Positions 1-6,535 of a DNA stretch of 10,727 nucleotides are shown piece after piece. The DNA comes from Acidimicrobiia bacterium (lineage in GTDB: Bacteria > Actinomycetota > Acidimicrobiia > Acidimicrobiales > Ilumatobacteraceae): assembly GCA_013815505.1 (NCBI GenBank), contig JACDGA010000034.1, positions 1 to 10,727 of the forward strand, read 5' to 3'. The notes under the pieces were generated by a model. The model saw nothing but the letters and a program-made list of their open reading frames with translations, ran no database searches and was not told where the DNA came from. Every line of letters starts with the position of its first letter. Within the stretch, counting starts at the first letter, position 1. The position numbers were made by a program, and so were the translations under genes.

Positions 1-1079
1 GATTCGGTGTCACCGACAAGGGCGCTCACGGCGGGCGAGGGGTCGCCGAGGCGGTGGACACCGACGGCGAGCATCGTGCCGGCGGCGAACAACCAGATGG
101 CGAAGCGGCGGTGGCGCCACGACGTCAGCGCGAGACCGGCGACGCCGGCGACGAGCACGGTGAACCCGGCGAGGATCAGGGCCTCGTTCGTCATGTAGTC
201 CGACGACGCCGTCGTCGTCGGCGCGTAGGCGTCGCGGAGGTAGAACAGCCAGTAGCCGAGGCCGCGCAGCACCTCGGACGAGACCGACGACTGCGAGACG
301 GCCTCCAAGGATTCGGAGTACCCGAGCACGTCGGCGCCGTGGCGTCCTTGCACCATCAGCATCGCGATCCACCACAGCGACACGCCGAGCGACAAGACAC
401 CCACCTTGACCGTCGTGATGGCTGCCCGGCGCCACGTGATGAGCTGACCCCAAGCGGCGTGTACGAGCCAGAGCACAGGTGCCGGCGCGATCATCGCCAG
501 CGCGGTCGCGTTCGGTGAGCCCACCGTGGCGATGACGAGCGCCAGCACGCCGGCGTCACGCCAGCTCGAACGCGTCGCGGCACGGATGATGAGTGCCACG
601 ATCCATCCGAGGCCCGCCCACGGGAGCAGCATCAGGGAGGTCCGCGACACGTACGGCAGGACATACGGCGACAGCTGGTAGACGAGCGCCGCGACGAGCC
701 CCGCCGCCGGGCCGAGCCCGAGGTGTCGTGCGAGCCAGCGCACGCCGAGCCCGGCGATCAGGAAGATGGTGCCGAGCCAGAGACGATGGGCAAGCCAGTC
801 CGGCGCCCCGACCTTGTCCCAGAACCAGTACCAGGGACCCGACGGCCAGAGGTAGGTGATGTGCTGATGGGGCACCCAGCCGGCGAACTGGCGGGGGTCG
901 AACGTCCACGGCGCGTCGGTCGTGAGGCGCCCTGGGTCGAGGTAGAGGTAGGCCTTGGTGTCGGCCGGCATCGTGCCCGGCGACGACAGCAGCGTCGGGA
1001 CGTAGGCGAGCAGCGCGAGGAGCGCAATGCCGGCACGATCGACGTGATCGAGGAGACGGCGCATCGACAGGGCAGTCAT
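1..1079 (-). CDS. AftD-like alpha-(1->3)-arabinofuranosyltransferase (DUF3367, GT-C), N-terminal 359 residues; 3' end outside the window
   Basis: The ATG at 1079 opens a frame that stays open to the left edge, so only about the first quarter of a protein of usually 1,200-1,400 residues is present. The translation is strongly hydrophobic: a first membrane span at about residues 16-33, then a short outward loop with an Asp-Thr-Lys motif (D40), then LWPSGPWYWFWDKVG, PDWLAHRLWLG, YQLSPYVLPYVSRTS and EVLRGLGYWLFYLRD. I recognise these from memory as the pattern of the actinobacterial DUF3367/AftD family. In mycobacteria AftD adds alpha-1,3-arabinofuranose branches to arabinogalactan and lipoarabinomannan from decaprenyl-phosphoryl-arabinose on the outer membrane face. 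D40 sits where GT-C enzymes keep their catalytic acidic residue (inference). The ribosome binding site is weak (GGGG about 8 nt upstream). The gene follows the SDR gene after a 100 bp gap filled mainly by a dispersed repeat. Family call is firm; acceptor and donor are unknown here. Confidence 0.85.
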   Translation of the reverse strand, partial: MTALSMRRLLDHVDRAGIALLALLAYVPTLLSSPGTMPADTKAYLYLDPGRLTTDAPWTFDPRQFAGWVPHQHITYLWPSGPWYWFWDKVGAPDWLAHRLWLGTIFLIAGLGVRWLARHLGLGPAAGLVAALVYQLSPYVLPYVSRTSLMLLPWAGLGWIVALIIRAATRSSWRDAGVLALVIATVGSPNATALAMIAPAPVLWLVHAAWGQLITWRRAAITTVKVGVLSLGVSLWWIAMLMVQGRHGADVLGYSESLEAVSQSSVSSEVLRGLGYWLFYLRDAYAPTTTASSDYMTNEALILAGFTVLVAGVAGLALTSWRHRRFAIWLFAAGTMLAVGVHRLGDPSPAVSALVGDTE

Positions 1080-1107
1080 CGAGAACCCCGAGACGGTGTG
1101 ATCGCTG

Positions 1108-1167
1108 GTGCCGAGGGAAGCGCCAGCGACGAGGCACACGCGGCGCGAGCCGGAAGCGCAGCGGACG
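1108..1167. repeat. Dispersed 60 bp intergenic repeat, copy A
   Basis: This segment matches 5109-5168 in the same orientation at 56 of 60 positions with no gaps. The four differences fall at 1140, 1141, 1150 and 1151. Weaker similarity runs on toward the stop codon at 1180. The first 30 bases begin with GTGCC and end with GGCAC (1108-1112 and 1133-1137), which could pair as a 5 bp stem. The unit contains two related motifs, GGAAGCGCCAGCGACG and GGAAGCGCAGCGGACG. It fills most of the gap between the SDR gene stop and the AftD-like start, beginning 12 nt past the SDR stop. It contains no U-tract terminator and no -10-like box. Confidence 0.85.
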
Positions 1168-1179
1168 GTGAGCCCGCCA

Positions 1180-2229
1180 TCATGAGAAGGCCTTGGTTGC
1201 CCGCTTCAGTGCGTCGAGCGCCGTACTGCGTGCGCTGCGCCGGTGGTGGGAGGCGCCGGGTTCATTCGTCCGTGACCGGTTGGCGACGAACCAGTCGTAG
1301 GACTGCGCCATCATCTCGTCGGTCGACCACCGAGGTGACCAGTCGAGCGCCTCGGTGGCGTGCGTGATGTCGAACCACAGCGACTTCGAGTACATCAGCC
1401 AGTGATACGGCGCGAACGGAGTGAGCCCCGCCCTCGCGCTGAGGCGCATCGCCGTCGACGTCGCGCCGATCGGCAGCGAACGCACCGTCGAGCCGGTGCC
1501 AGCGTGGTCGCAGAGGTGTTCGAGCGCCTCGCGCATCGTACCGAAGCGATCCGTGCCGATGTTGAACACGGCGGGGCCGGGGCGGCGACCGGCCTTCACG
1601 CAGGCGGACGCGAGGTCGTCCGCATGGACGAACTGGTAACGGTTGGCGCCGTCACCCAGCACGAACGGATCGGCACCGTCGGCGATCCAGTCGAACAGGA
1701 TGCCGAAGATGCCGAGGCGGCCGTGGCCGAGGATCGTGCGTGGACGCACGATCGAGACGTCGACGTGGGGCGCGATCCGACTCGACGCTGCGAGGCATGC
1801 CCACTCGGCGGCGAGCTTGGCGTGGCCGTACTCCTCGACGGGCTTCGGCACGGTTGTCGGGAGCACCGGGTTCGTCGCCGGCACCCCGAACACGGCGCTC
1901 GACGACGTGTGCACGACCTTGGCGGTGCGAGCGTCGGCGCACGCCTCCAACAGTCGCACCGTGCCGTCGACGTTGACGCTGCGCAGCTCGTCGAGATCCT
2001 TTGCGAGTGGCACCTGGGCGACGTTGTGGTACACGACGTCGACACCGTCGACGGCCGCCCGCACTGCGGCGGCGTCGCGGATGTCGCCGGCCACGAACTC
2101 GACGTCGCGATGACGGTCGGAGGCGTCACGGAGATCGAAGACCCGCACCTCGTCCCCGCCGGCGCGGAGGTGCTCTGCGAGCAGCATGCCGAAGTAGCCG
2201 CTGCCGCCGGTGACGAGCGCGACGGTCAC
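1180..2229 (-). CDS. Extended SDR, NAD-dependent epimerase/dehydratase (349 aa)
   Basis: This is an extended short-chain dehydrogenase/reductase with a Rossmann nucleotide site TGGSGYFG at residues 7-14. An acidic residue closes the second strand (FDLR, D32), favouring NAD over NADP. The VAGDI motif lies near residue 46, the catalytic Ser is in HTSSSAVFG (107-115), and the catalytic pair is Y134/K138 in YGHAK. The C-terminal part carries a substrate-domain pattern (APYHWLMYSKSLWFDITHA, then LDWSPRWS) that I associate with actinobacterial epimerase/3-beta-HSD-like SDRs. I chose the GTG at 2229 because it overlaps the upstream TGA as GTGA and places the Rossmann strand at the N terminus; a GTG at 2253 is possible but would overlap more. 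The last 35 or so residues are basic and low-complexity. Substrate unknown: a nucleotide sugar, lipid-linked sugar or sterol-like alcohol would all fit the fold. Confidence 0.88.
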   Translation of the reverse strand: MTVALVTGGSGYFGMLLAEHLRAGGDEVRVFDLRDASDRHRDVEFVAGDIRDAAAVRAAVDGVDVVYHNVAQVPLAKDLDELRSVNVDGTVRLLEACADARTAKVVHTSSSAVFGVPATNPVLPTTVPKPVEEYGHAKLAAEWACLAASSRIAPHVDVSIVRPRTILGHGRLGIFGILFDWIADGADPFVLGDGANRYQFVHADDLASACVKAGRRPGPAVFNIGTDRFGTMREALEHLCDHAGTGSTVRSLPIGATSTAMRLSARAGLTPFAPYHWLMYSKSLWFDITHATEALDWSPRWSTDEMMAQSYDWFVANRSRTNEPGASHHRRSARSTALDALKRATKAFS

Positions 2230-3257
2230 AGGAGGATCCCCTGGTCGCGACACCAGCGGATGCTGGCGCGCATGCCGTCGTGCAGCGCGACAGCAGGTCG
2301 GTAGCCGAGCTCGGTCGTCGCCGACGAGATGTCGACGGCGATGGTCTTGTCCATCTCGCCGAGGACGTGCACTGCTTGCTGGTAGCGACCGGTGCGCTGA
2401 ATCGCCGCATCAGCGAACTCTGCAACCCTCCCGACGATCGCAGGCACGCGGGTGCGGTTCGGGCGGACGTCGAAGCCCTCGTCGCGCAGCGCCCTGCCCA
2501 CGGTGTCGACGATCTCGTTCAGCTCGTAGGGACGCTCGTCGGCGATCCACCACGCCCGCCCAGGTGCCGTCGGCACCAGCTCGGCGAGCAGCACACCGTC
2601 GACGAGGTTGTCGACATAGACCATCGATCTGCGCTGGCGTCCCGAGCCGATCACCGGGAAGCGCCCCTTGCGGATCATCGTGAAGAACGTCGTCTGGCGC
2701 GCCGGCTGGTGCGGGCCGTAGAACCACGGCGGTCGCACGATCACGGCGTCGAGCCCGCGCTCGACGGCATCGGCGACGTGGCCCTCGGCGTGCATCTTCG
2801 AGCGTCCGTAGCCGTAGTACGGGTCGTACGGCTCGTCGCCGCGAAAGACGTCCGTGACGTCGGGGTTCGTGCCGAACGGGCTGTTCGACGAGACGTGCAC
2901 GACGCGGCGGGCGCCGGCGCGTGCCGCGGCGGCGAGCACATTGGCGGTGCCGATCGAGTTGACGGTCTCGAAGTCGGCCACGCGTCGCGGGTGGATGACA
3001 CCTGCCGTGTGGATCACGTCGACGTCGCCCGTCAGGCCGGCGAACAGGGCGTCGATCCCCGAGCGGTCGGACACGTCACCGACCACGACCCTCGCCTGCG
3101 GGGCGAGCGTCAGCACGGCGTCGCGGTCGGTCTCGTCGTGGACGAGCGCGACGAGACCGTCGGGCCGTTGCGCGCCGAGGCGCGCCATCAGCGCGCTGCC
3201 GAGCCAGCCGGCGGCGCCGGTGACGACCGTGACGTCGGGAGCCAATCGCGAGATCAC
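2226..3257 (-). CDS. Extended SDR, NAD(P)-dependent epimerase/dehydratase (343 aa)
   Basis: This is a second extended SDR, clearly divergent from its downstream neighbour. The nucleotide-binding motif is GAAGWLG (14-20), the VVGDVSD segment is near residue 58, and HTAG is at 83-86. The Ser-bearing motif is HVSSNSPFG (121-129) and the catalytic pair is Y150/K154 (YGRSK). Strand 2 ends in LVHDE without the usual lone Asp, so cofactor preference is unclear. RPPWFYGP and RRSMVYVDNLVDG, typical of sugar-epimerase-like SDRs, follow. The start is the GTG at 3257, which overlaps the GMC gene's TGA as GTGA; the open frame extends further upstream, but only through GMC coding sequence. The stop overlaps the next SDR start in the same way. 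Two different SDRs beside one flavoprotein suggest successive redox steps on one intermediate (inference). Confidence 0.88.
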   Translation of the reverse strand: MISRLAPDVTVVTGAAGWLGSALMARLGAQRPDGLVALVHDETDRDAVLTLAPQARVVVGDVSDRSGIDALFAGLTGDVDVIHTAGVIHPRRVADFETVNSIGTANVLAAAARAGARRVVHVSSNSPFGTNPDVTDVFRGDEPYDPYYGYGRSKMHAEGHVADAVERGLDAVIVRPPWFYGPHQPARQTTFFTMIRKGRFPVIGSGRQRRSMVYVDNLVDGVLLAELVPTAPGRAWWIADERPYELNEIVDTVGRALRDEGFDVRPNRTRVPAIVGRVAEFADAAIQRTGRYQQAVHVLGEMDKTIAVDISSATTELGYRPAVALHDGMRASIRWCRDQGILL

Positions 3258-4738
3258 GCGTCGCTCCTGGCGAATCGGTCGGTGGCGAGGTGGTGGCGGG
3301 TGTTGCGGATGGCCAGCGCCATGACGGTGGCCTGCGGGTTGACGCCGGGAGCGTCGGGCAGCAACGAGGCGTCGTTCACCGTCACGTTGCCGACGCCGGG
3401 TACGGCGCCCCACTCGTCGGTGCCGCGTTGCGCCGAGCGGGTCCCGCCGAGCGGCACGGTCGAGCAGAGATGCACGGACATCACGGTCGCACGTGTGGCG
3501 CTGAACTGCCGCTGCTGTTCGGCGACGTCCGACCTCGACGAGACGACGGACGCCCCCCGGAACGACGGGTAGACCTCGTCGGCACCGGCCTCAAGCATGA
3601 CGAGCGAGAGGCGGGCGAGTCCTCTGCCGAGGAGTGCCTGGTCACGGCGTGTGAGGCGGTACGTCACGAGCGGGTCGGCGAACCCGGGCAGCGCACGAAC
3701 CCGGCCGCGGCCCTGGGGAGTGATGGCGGCGTAGTAGACGGACATCCGCTCCCAGTCGACGATGCGAGATCCGAACCGGTCCCACGCGTCGGCGAGCGAG
3801 AGCGCCACGAGCCCGGGGTGCGACGCAGACCCACCGAACGACAGCAGCGGCGCGAACTCCTTCACCTGGTGGACCGGGACGTCGTCGGGGACGTTCATCG
3901 TCTCTGGGAAGCGAGCCGCCAGCTTGACCGTCGGATGGATCGCCAGCGATGCGCCGACGTTGCGACGGATCCCGGACCGCTGCAGCAGCGCAGGGGTGTG
4001 GATCGCGCCGGCGCAGACGACGACGTGACGGCATGCGATGTGGCGCCGGGCGTCGTCGTCGGTCGTGACGTCCACCCCGTTCGCGTGGCCGGCACGCATC
4101 GTGATGCGGTCCACCCTCGCGCCCGTGACGATCCGTGCCCCTGCCTGCGTCGCCCGTGGGAGATACGTCTCGGTCATGCTCTGACGGCGCCCACGGCTCG
4201 CATCATCGCCGTCGGGGTAGGTCATCCACCGCGGCACCTCGTCATGGCGCCATCCGAGCGCCGCCGCACCGCGGCGCAGCACCTCACTCGGTGCGGTCGG
4301 CGCGCCGGGCACGAGCTGCACGGACAGCGCGACCTCGATCTCGTCGAGGATCCGCTCGACCTCGTCGGGATCGAGCGTGGCGAGGTCGTACTCGTCCCGC
4401 CAGCGTGACAAGAGGCTGGCGGGTGGCCGCCAGTACAGGCCGCTGTTGATCTCGCTGCCACCGCCGGCGCAGCGACCCTCGGTGTACGCGATCGACGGCT
4501 TGCCGAGCGCGACCGTGACCCCTCGCGACCGGTATTGGCGGTGCATCTGGTCGAGCGAGAACGGCACCACCTCGCCCTGCGCGACCCACGGTCCCTCCTC
4601 GATCACGAGCACGTCGAGCCCCGCCTCGGCGAGCAGCGCCGCTGTCGGCGCACCGCCGGCACCCGAGCCGACGACGACGACCTCGGCCGACGAGTTCGCC
4701 GCGGGCCACGGCGTGGCCGTGTGGGTGACATCGCTCAC
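3254..4738 (-). CDS. GMC-family FAD-dependent oxidoreductase (494 aa)
   Basis: Glucose-methanol-choline family flavoproteins oxidise alcohols, or other CH-OH groups, using bound FAD. The N-terminal dinucleotide fold is plain: VVVVGSGAGG ending at residue 29, with an acidic E47 at the end of strand 2 (VLVIEEG). A GRCAGGGSEINSGLYWR motif near residue 100 matches the family's FAD-covering region. The C-terminal segment has MSVHLCSTVPLGG (H423), VNDASLLPDAPGVNPQATVMALA (N467) and a closing helix; His/Asn is the usual GMC catalytic pair. There is no signal peptide. The start is the GTG at 4738, which overlaps the small membrane protein's TGA as GTGA. An upstream in-frame extension would run into that gene. 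It differs from DprE1, which is a VAO-type flavoprotein. The substrate cannot be deduced; sugar alcohols, sterols and long-chain alcohols are all used by family members. Confidence 0.9.
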   Translation of the reverse strand: MSDVTHTATPWPAANSSAEVVVVGSGAGGAPTAALLAEAGLDVLVIEEGPWVAQGEVVPFSLDQMHRQYRSRGVTVALGKPSIAYTEGRCAGGGSEINSGLYWRPPASLLSRWRDEYDLATLDPDEVERILDEIEVALSVQLVPGAPTAPSEVLRRGAAALGWRHDEVPRWMTYPDGDDASRGRRQSMTETYLPRATQAGARIVTGARVDRITMRAGHANGVDVTTDDDARRHIACRHVVVCAGAIHTPALLQRSGIRRNVGASLAIHPTVKLAARFPETMNVPDDVPVHQVKEFAPLLSFGGSASHPGLVALSLADAWDRFGSRIVDWERMSVYYAAITPQGRGRVRALPGFADPLVTYRLTRRDQALLGRGLARLSLVMLEAGADEVYPSFRGASVVSSRSDVAEQQRQFSATRATVMSVHLCSTVPLGGTRSAQRGTDEWGAVPGVGNVTVNDASLLPDAPGVNPQATVMALAIRNTRHHLATDRFARSDA

Positions 4739-5070
4739 GGCGCGCTCCCGTCGGCACGGCTGTCGGGCCACGTCTCCCACACGTAGGCGATCGACAACGA
4801 ACGCAGCAGCCGTACGTAGTCGCGCACGACTGGCACGGGCCGGCGGGCGAGGAACCCGGCGAGTCGGGCGTGGCCGACGACTGCGCCGACGATGGCGACG
4901 ACGGCGCCGACCGCCCCGACGCCGAAGCTCATCGGTGAGGGCAGCACGGCGAGGCGGCTCTGCGCGAACGCCACCGCCGCCGCCCGCCGGTCGGCACTGA
5001 GCCGAGGAAGATCATGCGCCACCAACGCATCCGCAAACCGTAACGCCGGCACTCGCATCCGCAACTTCAC
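4735..5070 (-). CDS. Small single-span membrane protein of unknown family, coupled to the GMC gene (111 aa)
   Basis: I do not recognise the family. From the GTG at 5070 the protein has a basic N-terminal stretch, a charged helix-forming region (about residues 12-42, with AHDLPRLSADRR), and one hydrophobic span (about 47-66, rich in Gly, Ala and Val). A basic, aromatic tail follows, including VRDYVRLLRSLSIAYVWETW (82-101). The start choice rests on the GGGGG at 5076-5080, 5 nt upstream; a GTG at 5076 is the alternative. The same frame is open further upstream, but that part would translate the dispersed repeat and is unlikely to be protein. The stop overlaps the GMC start (GTGA), so the two products are probably made together. 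By analogy with other GMC dehydrogenases that have small partner subunits, it may anchor the flavoprotein at the membrane or pass electrons on (inference; no haem or Fe-S motif is visible). Confidence 0.7.
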   Translation of the reverse strand: MKLRMRVPALRFADALVAHDLPRLSADRRAAAVAFAQSRLAVLPSPMSFGVGAVGAVVAIVGAVVGHARLAGFLARRPVPVVRDYVRLLRSLSIAYVWETWPDSRADGSAP

Positions 5071-5075
5071 GAGCA

Positions 5076-5080
5076 CCCCC
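5076..5080 (-). promoter_or_regulatory. Ribosome binding site candidate that decides the small-protein start
   Basis: On the minus strand a run of five G lies 5 nt before the GTG at 5070-5068. It is the only purine-rich stretch near the possible starts of this small gene, and it favours 5070 over the GTG at 5076, which it would touch. Confidence 0.45.
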
Positions 5081-5094
5081 GAACATGGATGTTC
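5081..5094. promoter_or_regulatory. Perfect 14 bp inverted repeat, GAACAT-GG-ATGTTC
   Basis: Two 6 bp arms that are exact reverse complements are separated by two bases. The element sits immediately upstream of the G-run and start of the small membrane protein gene, between it and repeat copy B. It could be an operator half-site pair or a tiny RNA hairpin at the translation start. It resembles the Gram-positive SOS box GAAC-N4-GTTC, but the spacer is six bases, so it is not a canonical LexA site. No TANNNT-type -10 box is visible in 5071-5182. Confidence 0.4.
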
Positions 5095-5108
5095 ATTGCC
5101 ACGGTCGC

Positions 5109-5168
5109 GTGCCGAGGGAAGCGCCAGCGACGAGGCACACAAGGCGCGAGGAGGAAGCGCAGCGGACG
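5109..5168. repeat. Dispersed 60 bp intergenic repeat, copy B
   Basis: This is the direct-orientation partner of 1108-1167, exactly 4,001 bp away, 56/60 identical without gaps. Its two internal half-repeats are clearest here: 5114-5136 and 5151-5175 share GAGG(G)AAGCGC(C)AGCG(G)ACGA..GAGGC, differing by small indels. The GTGCC (5109-5113) and GGCAC (5134-5138) arms are conserved with copy A. It begins 14 nt past the stop codon of the PIG-V-like gene, the same relative position that copy A has behind the SDR gene. Confidence 0.85.
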
Positions 5169-5182
5169 ACGAGGCCGCAACA

Positions 5183-6424
5183 TCACGGGATCGCCCCATA
5201 GACGGCATAGAGACCCGTGAGCGCGGCGAGGCCACCGCCGCAGGCGAGCAGCGTCAGCTCCCAGCCGTAGCGATCACGTCGTGGCCACCACGCGGCGACG
5301 GCGATCAGGAGCGGGAAGGCGGTGTAGAGGAACCGCGGCCGGGCCGTGACGGTGGCCGGGATCAGCATGAGCGCGAGGATCACGGCCGTGTAGGCGACGA
5401 GCGGGGACGGCAGCGGGCGTTTCCACAGGCACCACAGGCCGCCGAGCATGCACAGGAACGAAAGCGCCGTGATCGCGTCGGTCGGCGACGTGAACGGGTT
5501 GCGGAAGAAGTCGAGCGTGTTGCTGACGGCCGTTCGCCCGAAGCTCGTGCCCTCCTCCCAGGCCTCGCTCTGCACACGGAACCACACACCCCACTCACCG
5601 GTCTGGAACGTGAGGTAGAGGTGGAAGGCGGCGATGCCGATGGGCGCCATCAGCGGCGCAGCGAGCGACGACCACTCGCGTGACCTGCGGATCGCGATGA
5701 TCGAGGCGATCGCACAGGCGGCGATGAGGGCGACGCCGTTGGGCCGCGTCGCCGTGCCGACGGCGGCGAAGACGCCTGCGAGCAGCCACCGCTCGTCGAG
5801 CAGTGCGAGGAGGCACGCCAGCGCCAGAACGAGGAAGATCGCCTCGGCGTAGGCGTAGCTGAGGACGAAAGAACCGGGGAAGATGGCGAACAGCACCATC
5901 GTTCGGCCGGCGACGTCGACGTCGAAGATGCGCCGTGCGAGCAGTCCGATGAGAACGATCGCAACGATCGCCATGACCGTGTTGACAGCCAGCGCGATGT
6001 AGGTGACGTCGATGTCGACGACGACGGCGACGACGCGATGCACGACCCGTACGACGAACGGGAAGACCGGGAAGAACGCGGCCCGCGCCTCGAGCTGAAA
6101 GAACGTGATGTCGGGGGGGACGTAGCCGGGGTACCCGGTGCGCGCGATCGCCATGTACCACTCGCCGTCCCACGCGCCGAGCACGCCGGCCATGAGACCG
6201 ACAGGCCCCGACGGCGGCGTCCTGTCGGCGACGCCGGCGTCGACGGTGACCTGCACGGCGCGCACGGCTGTTGCGGCGAGCATGCACAGGCGGCTGACCA
6301 CGAACACACCGACGGCGAGCATGACCGCTCGCCGGAAGCGATCACGTTCCACGCTGGTCGCGGTCGGGGCAGGAGTCGACTCGACCCGTTCGACCACGAC
6401 GGGTTCGGACTGGAGCGTGGTCAT
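5183..6424 (-). CDS. PIG-V-like membrane mannosyltransferase (GT-C, 413 aa)
   Basis: This polytopic membrane protein has the hallmarks of the PIG-V/Mannosyl_trans2 family, whose members transfer mannose from a polyprenyl-phosphate donor outside the membrane. After a polar N-terminal tail (about 1-32) and a first span (34-54) comes AWDGEWYMAIARTGYP (84-99), the acidic catalytic loop with D86 and E88. AFFPVFP follows at 116-122, then IFPGSFVLSYAYAEAIF (181-197) and GTATRPNG (223-230). Several further spans follow, and the protein ends in an aromatic/hydrophobic stretch. The ATG at 6424 is preferred: the frame stays open upstream through the divergent gene, but it loses hydrophobic character and would be antisense to it. 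A TACCGT box lies 54 nt upstream. The gene is probably the first of the minus-strand unit running through the redox cassette, with repeat B just behind its stop. Confidence 0.85.
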   Translation of the reverse strand: MTTLQSEPVVVERVESTPAPTATSVERDRFRRAVMLAVGVFVVSRLCMLAATAVRAVQVTVDAGVADRTPPSGPVGLMAGVLGAWDGEWYMAIARTGYPGYVPPDITFFQLEARAAFFPVFPFVVRVVHRVVAVVVDIDVTYIALAVNTVMAIVAIVLIGLLARRIFDVDVAGRTMVLFAIFPGSFVLSYAYAEAIFLVLALACLLALLDERWLLAGVFAAVGTATRPNGVALIAACAIASIIAIRRSREWSSLAAPLMAPIGIAAFHLYLTFQTGEWGVWFRVQSEAWEEGTSFGRTAVSNTLDFFRNPFTSPTDAITALSFLCMLGGLWCLWKRPLPSPLVAYTAVILALMLIPATVTARPRFLYTAFPLLIAVAAWWPRRDRYGWELTLLACGGGLAALTGLYAVYGAIP

Positions 6425-6477
6425 GCAGCGTTGGATCGGGGGGAGTGTTGCGACGCCAGCCGTTCTGGCACGCAGCG

Positions 6478-6483
6478 ACGGTA
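6478..6483 (-). promoter_or_regulatory. Candidate -10 box (TACCGT) for the PIG-V-like gene and downstream unit
   Basis: The minus strand reads TACCGT here, matching the actinobacterial TANNNT consensus. It would give a 5' leader of roughly 45 nt before the ATG at 6424. No convincing -35 box or Shine-Dalgarno sequence is visible, so this is a motif match only. It is one of just two such boxes in the 111 bp divergent region. Confidence 0.4.
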
Positions 6484-6522
6484 GCAGCAGACCGGTCCGC
6501 CAGAGAGTACGGCCGTCGTGGC

Positions 6523-6528
6523 TACCGT
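6523..6528 (+). promoter_or_regulatory. Candidate -10 box (TACCGT) suggesting a leaderless transcript
   Basis: TACCGT is followed by 7 nt and then the ATG at 6536. That is the usual distance from a -10 box to the transcription start, so the message would begin at or next to its start codon. Leaderless genes are common in actinobacteria. If correct, it excludes the upstream GTG starts at 6518 and 6527. Confidence 0.45.
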
Positions 6529-6535
6529 GTCGCAG

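Noticed and set aside
1080..1179. Intrinsic terminator between the SDR and AftD-like genes
   Set aside because: No strong GC hairpin followed by a T-run was found on the minus strand; the only stem is the 5 bp GTGCC/GGCAC pair with a 20 nt loop.
2280..3572. Long plus-strand open frame (430 codons) opposite the SDR and GMC genes
   Set aside because: It is antisense to two genes with intact catalytic motifs, its translation is Arg/His/Asp-rich without any motif, and GC-rich codon bias alone keeps this frame open.
5081..5094. LexA/SOS box reading of the palindrome
   Set aside because: The GAAC and GTTC half-sites are six bases apart rather than four, and the downstream genes are not typical SOS genes.
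5071..5235. N-terminal extension of the small membrane protein to 5235
   Set aside because: It would translate the dispersed repeat, overlap the PIG-V-like gene's end, and ignore the G-run before the GTG at 5070.
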